A stretch of DNA of 64,000 nucleotides from Phallus indusiatus (taxonomy: Eukaryota > Basidiomycota > Agaricomycetes > Phallales > Phallaceae). A program made the position numbers and the translations under genes. The first letter of the stretch is position 1; each line of letters opens with the position of its first letter. Below the pieces are notes generated by a model. It saw only the letters and a list, made by a program, of their open reading frames with translations. It had not been told where the DNA came from and did no database searches. This document shows positions 57,042-64,000 of this stretch, one piece after another. Where the stretch lies: the NCBI GenBank assembly GCA_027605045.1, contig JAQFWX010000083.1, positions 1 to 64,000 on the forward strand. Direction: 5' to 3'.

Positions 57042-60000
57042 ATGCCCTCTACGAACCCCTACGCACCAAACGTAAACGTTCAATGTCCCTCCACGAACAC
57101 CACAACTGCCGAACTTCTTCGCACGTTTTTTCCTCAAAACCAGACTTTGCACCCTCAAGAACAGGCATACATTCAAAACCGGAAACCTCAGATACAGCAA
57201 GCATGGAAAGACTGGATTCAAGGGCCAGAAGTTGGGTATAACATATCTCAATTCGATCAGGATGCGTATCCGGTTGTCGGAATGGCGATATCAGGTGGGG
57301 GATTTAGAGCCTCGTTGTTTGGCGCTGGCGTGCTCAATGCGTTTGATGCGCGCAATGACACGTCCAAATCCTTTGGAACGGGCGGACTGTATAATGTTCT
57401 TACCTATTTGGCGGGTGCCTCAGGTCAGTCTTAGGTTTCAGCTTATCATTCTGGGGGGCTATGATGGCACGATACGATGAACCAGCGCTTCAATGCTGTG
57501 TGTGAACATCGCCCATCGTGTACCGCAATGGGCTGCGCGTTCATATCAACAAATTGTTAATTTAACTATTCTCACAGGTGGTTCTTGGGTCATTGCCAGC
57601 CAATTGTATAATCCCAACTCAAAGTCTTTTTTCAACTTGGTACTTGGAGACAGTGCCGGAGATGAACAAGGGTGGTTACTTGATATCGACGCTGCGTTTC
57701 CAAATGGCGAAAACTTTTTGGATAGCAAGAATGAGGAATATTATGGTGCAATTGTTGAGAATACGAAGGCCAAAGCTGCCACGAATATGCAAGTGATGTT
57801 TTTCGTCACCATAACGACAACCATTGTTCATCATTCATTGTACTTTTCAGACCAGTCAGTGTTACAGATATCTGGTGCGGTCTTCTAAGCTATCATTTCC
57901 TCAACGGTACAACCCGCGACAACTTTTTCACGTCTAACGCTGAGACCCCACATGGTGCCGGACTCCTCTGGTCTGATATTCCCTCTACAAAACTCTTTCA
58001 AAACCATGCCTTTCCATTTCCGTTGGTCGTAGCCGATTCACGTGGTCCGAATAGTAATGGTGAACGACCCTCCTTGGAGGATGTGGTTTACGAGGTAATT
58101 TCAAGCCAACTCCTGGCTTAATCACAACTTATTTCTTTCCCATTCAGATCTCTCCATTTGAGATGGGCTCATGGGATCCAACATTATCATCCATGATGAA
58201 CCTTGAATTTGCGGGGACAGCTTTAAACGAAGGTACACCGCCCAATTCGACGGCATGCGTGACAGGATTTGATCAAGCGGCGTACATTATCGGTACAAGT
58301 AGTAATTTATGGGATGTGCGTTATTATTATCGTCTTTGATTGATCTAGCTTTAGAAGTTTAATGTTCTTCCTTCAGAGCGCTTCGTTTATCTTGAGTTCA
58401 GAAGCCGGAACATTTTCTCAACTTCTCGGACCATTGGGAGATACTCTAGAAAAGCTTATAGCAAAGGTAGTCCACGCACTTTATTGTAATATTTATTATT
58501 AATTTTCCTCTCCGCGACTACTATAGATAGTTTCAAAAGGAGAAGACACAGCTCTCTGGCCAAACGTATGTCTGTCTATTTATCCTTTTCATGCTATGTC
58601 TCTCGTTGAGCGCCTATATTGCAGTCCTTTGGAGGTCTTAACAAAGCCCTCTTTCAAAACGCTCTCACACCGACTCTAAACCTCGATGACGGCGGCGAAA
58701 ACGCAGCAAACGTGCCTATTGAAGCTTTGTTCCTCAAACCTCGTCAGATTGATGTCGTTGTCGCCGTAGATTCCACAGCCGAGACCACTCTCGGTGTCAA
58801 GCAAAATTATCCAAAGTGCGTGTTTCGGCCCTGACTCGGTTTTTCCCCTTCTTTCGTGGTAACATTTACTGCAGTGGTACGGCGATGAACACAGCTGCCA
58901 CCCGCCTAAGGACCATACTATCTCAGACACATCAGCAAGCACCGTCTATACCGCCCGATTTCGCTATCACGGGAAACAACCTCCATGTTTCTTTCTTTGG
59001 ATGCGATCCAGATTCCGATTCGTCGAACGACGATGACAACGTGACTCCATTGATTATCTATGTTCCTAATTCGCCACCTTGTACTGGCGATAACCCCGTT
59101 ACAAAGTAAGATGTATCGCTTTGCCTATTTTAACTGCGGACGTTAATTATTGTAAATTATGGCAACAGTACAGGCGCATTCAAAACCTCTTACTCAACAA
59201 TCCTACAAACAGACTTTTTTTCCCAATCTTTTCTCAGCGCAACCTGTGGGTTTGTGCCAAATTCGACCACCCAAGATACAAACTTCCCAATTTGTCTTAA
59301 GTGCGCAGCAATAGATCGCGCGCGGAATAAGACGAGTCCACCCATCCCCCGTTCCGAAATTTGCCAGCAATGTTTCACACGGTATTGTTTCAATCCGTCC
59401 AATCCGCCGACCAATAAAGATTTTCCTGGACGGAAATTCGTATTTGTCGATCCAGGACCGCCATCTTCCCTCACAAAGTTTGAGGATTTTATTCGGAAGC
59501 ATGGTATACAGCTGTTTATCGCGTTGGCTGTTATAAGTCTATTTTTGGTGGGGGTTTGTGGTTTCTTTGCCTATAGAAGGGGGAAAAGGCGAAAGGAGAG
59601 AGTTAATATGGTTAAGATGTATGGGTGGGGTGCCGTCGCTGAGTTGGACAAAATCGATCAGACGAAGAGATTTAGTCCTGGCGCTAATACTTGGAACCGA
59701 AGAGGCGGGTTCCAGTATTATTTGGATCGTGTTAAGAGCAAGTTGGGTATCGGTGATAGATATACCGAAATCGTCAATCCGCATGAATTTGAGTTTGAGT
59801 TGGAGGATGCGGCAGGAGACGGTGGCATGATGAAGAAACTGGGGGGTAATAATATGAAATCAGGTGAGTTCGTACAGAGCAACTTCTCATTTTAAACTTA
59901 ATGAGTCTAGATTTGCCCAATATAAATACACCAACATCACCTCCACTGTCAGCACCTGGCTCTGCCTTGCACACGGCGTCCTTCTCACAACAACAGGAAC

Positions 60001-60438
60001 AGGACCAACAAACTCAGCCCCCTTCTTTCATCGCTCAAAATCGGGTCCCGTTGAGTCCTGAACTTCGTAGACGGCAATCGACGATGAAGTCAATGTACAC
60101 CGACCCATTTGTGGACGATGAAGAGTTTAATCCTTATGATGAATTCGATAGTGAGAACAGAAGGGGAGATGATGAGCAGGTTGAACGCGAAGGTGAACTG
60201 ATTGCGGGAGAGAACGACACAACCTTAGGTGAGAGTCTCCTCCTTACTTTGGTTCTGAATTCAGCACATATCTTGATTTTTTTAAAAAATAGTATCGCGA
60301 TCATTGCCTTTGTCTAGCGATCAGCCCTCAGCTTCAAGTTCAGGGCCTAATTCGCGCACAGAAACGGAAGGTCGGACATGGGCTGTAACGGAAGGCACGG
60401 TACTGCATGATAGCCCGGTGGATGAGCCAAATAGTTGA
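57042..60438 (+). CDS. Phospholipase B 2 with transmembrane segment and cytosolic tail
   Basis: Paralogue of the PLB at 37.4-39.6 kb. The first ATG is 57042 (MPSTNPYAPNVN), but in-frame codons upstream read LLLAFLSHHSLFLLSL, a typical signal peptide core with no ATG, so a spliced 5' exon may supply the true start. Motifs: AISGGGFRASLFGAGVL, GASGGSW (an intron inside the Ser motif), VVADSRGPNSNGE, SWDPTLSSMMN, the catalytic DGGENAANVP (Asp at 58688-58690) and VVVAVDSTAE. The C-terminal Cys cluster is CLKCAAIDRARN and CQQCFTRYCFNP. Unlike PLB 1, the protein then continues with a membrane helix (LFIALAVISLFLVGVCGFFAY), a stop-transfer (RRGKRRKERVN) and about 200 residues of tail with PDDEE-like acidic and Ser/Pro-rich stretches, ending in DEPNS at 60438. 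It should be a type I membrane-bound phospholipase at the cell surface. Confidence 0.88.
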
Positions 60439-62678
60439 TTCATGTAAATGACGTTCAGAGGAAAGTCTACTATGTTGGTTATTTGAAGACTCACGGCTGA
60501 GACGAGATTGAATGGACTCTACATACATATGAGGGTTTTTTTTTTGAAGACTTCTATTTTTATACACAGGGTTCTCTTAGCCCACTAACTTAATTTGCAT
60601 TATTGAACTGTTTTCTTTAATTTCTTGAACGTTAGATGGGCGGTCGCATTATATAACTCGGAACAACTTTTGGTATAAAAGCCTAAACTTTGTCACGCTG
60701 CAGTATGCAATATACTAAGGGCTGTGCAAGGGCCCGGGAACCGCCGTCTTGGACGGGATACGCGCTTTATCATTTCTGTCGCCCTGTGGATTTTCCTTTG
60801 GCGTCTATAATTTACTGACCTGAAAATGGACCTGGGTACAGCTTCACTGCGGCCGCGGTCTTCAGTGAGTCTAATACCGAGCCAGTTCGCTGCGAGTTGT
60901 TCCTCGGACTTAGCCCTTGAGCCAGGAAAGAGCAAATACTGTTTTCTGAGGGCCACGCGTAAAAAATGTCTAAGATGACACTAGTAACCATGAACTATTG
61001 CATACCCAGGCAACTAAAAATTGTCAAACACAACATACAATGTGTGGTATTTACTGTATGTATTCATTTCACGACACTAGAAAAGAGAAGTCACTACTAG
61101 TAAGTTATGCTAGCAAAGGATGTTGGTGGGAAAGCAAGGATCAGTCTCGAGCCTCAAATCTGATGACATCATTGACATGACACAGGTCATGCCACTACGA
61201 CACGACCCGACGGAACGCAGCACTAGCATAGAAAACAAAACTAGCTGTACATTTGACTTGGGTATACGCTCAAGTCTATTGTTTAATGAAGAGCAGCTCG
61301 AAAAGGGATAAATGAGCAATTGTACTGCAGTCTGGTATATTTTTCGTCCGAACCCGAAATTGGTTAGGATTCCAGGAATATACCAGCTGTAATCAATCGC
61401 TGGACGAGTAAGTTGTTATCAATATAAACTCCACGACAGTGAAATTCAGGGATGATGAGTTCGTCAGTTATGATCGTCATGGTCACGAGCCAAACCAGAC
61501 CTTTGCTAAGTGTCTAGTGTCCTCCTCCGAGTCCGCATTGGCAATGTACATCATTAAGACCCAGGTACTGGTACCTGGCACTCATGCTTCACCATCTGTG
61601 TGACAGTTGCGGAATCATGAGATCATGGTTCCTTCTGACATGTCTATAACAACTCTGGACGTCCAACAATATGTTGAGTGGTTCGAAAATATGTCTTAGC
61701 GAAGGTTCTGCTAAATAATAAATGTTCAACTAAGTCAATTTGATAAATCACTGGTAGCCGGAGCGCGCGATAGGCATTTATTCAGATCGGCTAATCATAA
61801 GCAGTGCAGATGATTTTGTTCCGTTCTGAGGACATTTTTCCGGCCCTTTCACGTTCCCCTAACTTCAGACCTTTGATCCGAGTCTTCGTTTACACACGCC
61901 AAACCTTCGAAACAGCTTACTTCCATATTCAAGTTGGGAAAAAGCACGCGTAATGGAGCCGTGATTGCTTTTTCACCCATCATTCGCGAAACGTGACGAT
62001 GACAACTGATATTGAACTTGAAGATCAACATGTCTACTGATATTTTAGAGGGGTCTAATGAATGGCTTCTATAGCTGAGGAAGAGGTCATACGTCTTCAA
62101 CCCCCAAGCTTGACCCAAAGCATTCTGTTCTATAATAATTTATATGTCCAATTGGACAGTAACTCCGAGTGCACTCGAGCAAGTAACTTCGTAAGTTGCA
62201 GGATCAAAGTCGTAGATTTGAGCCGGTGTCTATTAACAATCAAAGATTCCGGGTTGCCACTAATGGAAGGACGAGTGATCTTCGGATCGGCGTTGCCGCG
62301 TTGAGCTTTCTTAATTAATGACGTCTCAGATCCCCGTCGTATGTAAGTAAGTATATCATGTGAAAAGATCAGCCCTGCATTGAGTATCTGTTAGTTGAGT
62401 ATCGATACCGATACCTCACAATCCATTCTGTGCAAAATAAACCGATTTCTTCCTTTCCCCTTACTATTTCTCAAAACGGGAGAAAAAAATGTCTTTTTCG
62501 TTCCTTATAGGAATTGCAGAGTCGCAGGGTTTGTCAAGACAAAAGCGTATAAAATGCTGGCGGTAAATTGAGTTTTACATTATCAAACACATCACTCGTT
62601 TTCCTCAAGTTCCCCAGAATATTCTGTCGTCTACACAAAGCACATTGGCAGCGTTTATTCTACCTTAAGATTTCTACG
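60439..62678. other. Intergenic region of about 2.2 kb
   Basis: No recognised gene. An 80-codon plus-strand frame with an ATG (62062 or the ATG just inside it) and no motif is possibly a small gene, but I cannot support it. The proximal part has the TATA box of the next gene. Otherwise I see nothing. Confidence 0.45.
62548..62554 (+). promoter_or_regulatory. TATA box of the small secreted protein gene
   Basis: tataaaa lies 131 bp before the ATG at 62679, with the orientation and distance expected. Confidence 0.5.
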
Positions 62679-62927
62679 ATGCAATTTACTTTGAAAGCGG
62701 TTGTTGTATTCTTTTACACAGTTGCTATTATCTCTTCCGCACAGGCTGCGCCAACTGGTAAGGTCATTTGCTATATAACGAAATTATTTGTACTCACTTA
62801 CATCTCAGCCGCAGAAGGATCAAGCGGAATGAATTCGGTAAATTACAGGGTTGACAATGCCTTGTCGAGAGTTGAGAAATTTACACGAACTTTGACAGCC
62901 AAAACCGAGATGCGGCGTGGTCGGTAG
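62679..62927 (+). CDS. Small secreted protein, 65 residues
   Basis: Two exons, 62679-62757 and 62809-62927, give 66 codons including the stop. The N-terminus MQFTLKAVVVFFYTVAIISS followed by AQAAPT is a good signal peptide with an Ala-x-Ala-type cleavage site. The mature peptide of about 40 residues is polar (GMNSVNYRVDNALSRVEKF) and ends in the basic MRRGR. It has no Cys, so it is not a disulphide-stabilised effector, hydrophobin or defensin. It also lacks a CaaX box, so it is not a mating pheromone. It could be a secreted signal or effector-like peptide of unknown role. It is too short to assign. Confidence 0.6.
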   Translation: MQFTLKAVVVFFYTVAIISSAQAAPTGKVICYITKLFVLTYISAAEGSSGMNSVNYRVDNALSRVEKFTRTLTAKTEMRRGR

Positions 62928-63424
62928 CCAATCTTGTACGTATAAATCGATTATATTTTACCTGCTTATATTTATATTCTCTCTTAGGCAATTAAAAAAA
63001 ACAAAAATAAATACCTTTGTCTTTGTGGTTGCATCTTTTTCAGGGGTAAGTATTTCGTCTTGCTTTGGTAATAGACGAGTGGGAGACTAATCCCAATCGA
63101 ACTCAGAATTCCATTCTGTTAGACTTCAAAGACATGATTCGCAAGTTTGTTATTTCGGTTATTTCGGTATTTAAAGACTAGTATCTCCGTATCTATATAC
63201 CCAATTTGTAAATTTACCAGTTTAAAACGACGCTCGTAAGATATTATCATACATGAAACGGCTTTCATATTATAACATTGGTTGATTGACTATGTAAAGC
63301 TGTATTTTCAGGCTTTCTATACCTTCTTCACTGGGACGCGCAACTAGACATGATACAAAACAGTCAATAATAGGAACGGCGTCTCGCCGCCAATTAAAGA
63401 TCGCATTACCATTAAAAATAAGCT
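62928..63424. other. Intergenic, convergent 3' ends
   Basis: About 500 bp between two convergent stops. An A-rich stretch near 62990-63010 is compatible with a 3' end. There is a short duplicated word (ggttatttc twice) near 63151-63168. Confidence 0.5.
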
Positions 63425-64000
63425 TTACCTTTTTTCAAACGCGATAACTTGTTCATTCAACCATTGTTTTAGCTGTTCTTGTACCTCTACATTGCTCGCC
63501 CTAGGGTCTGCTCGACCAATCCGGGCCCAAGGTTGGAAAAACTGAGAGTCATTATTCTTAGCGCAGCTTGACAAGGCGATAAATAAGGAAGACTGGCTGA
63601 CTTTTCCGTTAATTTCATCAGCTGGAACGACCGTCGCCGCAAAGAGAGAGGTGTAAGCCCCAAGGCTGTTTCATTGTCAGGTATCATAGATTCACATGAA
63701 CTGGTAGCTAGGTGAACTTACGGTGGAGGATGAAACACCATATTTGACAAGACTTGAGAGATTGAAGACATGTGTCTATATTTAAACCAGTACTGATTTT
63801 ATTGTAACTTCCACCAAACAGACTTACCGGAAGATATTGGTTTTAATATGGCCGGGATTCAAAGCGCATGAGACGATTTTATCTCCGTAGTCTCGAGTCA
63901 GAAAATTTGACATAAGGACATTCCCCTTAACGTATTCATTAAAGGGCATGTTTAAATTTGAAAAGACTGAAAACGCATAAATTTACCATTTTACTGACGC
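63425..64000 (-). CDS. Short-chain dehydrogenase, C-terminal part (truncated by window)
   Basis: Only the 3' exons are inside; the start lies beyond 64000. Read on the minus strand the protein is NMPFNEYVKGNVLMSNFLTRD, IVSCALNPGHIKTNIF, HMSSISQVLSNMVFHPP, LGAYTSLFAATVVPADEINGK and FFQPWARIGRADPRASNVE, ending KQWLNEQVIAFEKR. LNPGxxKT and the PWARxG ending are typical of the fungal SDRs related to retinol dehydrogenase and WWOX-type oxidoreductases. I splice an intron out between NGK and FFQPW. The usual YxxxK before GNVL is not seen at the standard spacing: the Lys is there but the Tyr is two residues before it. See the findings. Confidence 0.75.

Noticed and set aside
53984..60438. P450 and PLB 2 as part of a secondary-metabolite cluster
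   Set aside because: No synthase, terpene cyclase or other core gene is present nearby, so co-linearity alone does not support a cluster.

Overview
This 64 kb window reads as nuclear DNA of a filamentous basidiomycete, most likely an Agaricomycete. Evidence for this is the many short introns (about 45 to 65 nt, nearly all GT-AG), spliced genes on both strands, and a gene set typical of mushroom-forming fungi: GH7 cellobiohydrolase with CBM1, F-box proteins, an agaric-type P450, EthD-like and HNH-domain proteins, and phospholipase B. There is no operon logic, rRNA, CRISPR or obvious intact transposon. Exon models were spliced by eye from conserved protein motifs and splice signals; where the exon lengths sum to a whole number of codons this is stated.

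Layout. 1-3.1 kb: no recognised gene, with an AT-rich island. 3.1-4.6 kb (-): F-box-like protein. 6.2-7.0 kb (+): 212-aa orphan protein. 9.2-10.4 kb (+): short-chain dehydrogenase with a 7-nt micro-exon. 10.7-12.1 kb (+): stand-alone RNase III with dsRNA-binding domain and a GC-AG intron. 12.5-14.4 kb (+): LRR-like protein. 15.7-17.3 kb (+): LEA-like disordered stress protein behind a cluster of ATF/CREB-type sites. 18.2-19.9 kb (+): secreted GH7-CBM1 cellobiohydrolase. 20.3-25.3 kb (-): Drs2-type P4 flippase. 25.7-27.3 kb (+): intronless F-box protein, divergent from the flippase. 27.4-29.9 kb (-): NCS1 purine-cytosine permease. 31.2-34.1 kb (+): DHA1-type MFS transporter. 35.6-36.4 kb (-): EthD-like protein. 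37.4-39.6 kb (-): phospholipase B 1. 41.8-46.3 kb (-): ankyrin protein with a long disordered tail. 47.3-48.7 kb (+): HNH_2-type protein. 50.3-51.5 kb (+): multi-span membrane protein. 54.0-56.2 kb (+): cytochrome P450. 57.0-60.4 kb (+): phospholipase B 2 with a transmembrane segment and cytosolic tail. 62.7-62.9 kb (+): small secreted protein. 63.4-64.0 kb (-): second short-chain dehydrogenase, cut by the window edge.

The genes do not form an evident biosynthetic cluster. The common themes are saprotrophic nutrition and membranes: cellulose attack (GH7), phospholipid breakdown (two PLBs), lipid asymmetry (flippase), uptake or efflux (NCS1, MFS) and oxidative metabolism (P450, two SDRs, EthD-like). 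The most notable items are the PLB with a membrane anchor and tail, the RNase III gene with a GC-AG intron and two micro-exons, the bZIP-site cluster upstream of the LEA-like gene, and the HNH protein whose expected catalytic histidine is a tyrosine.
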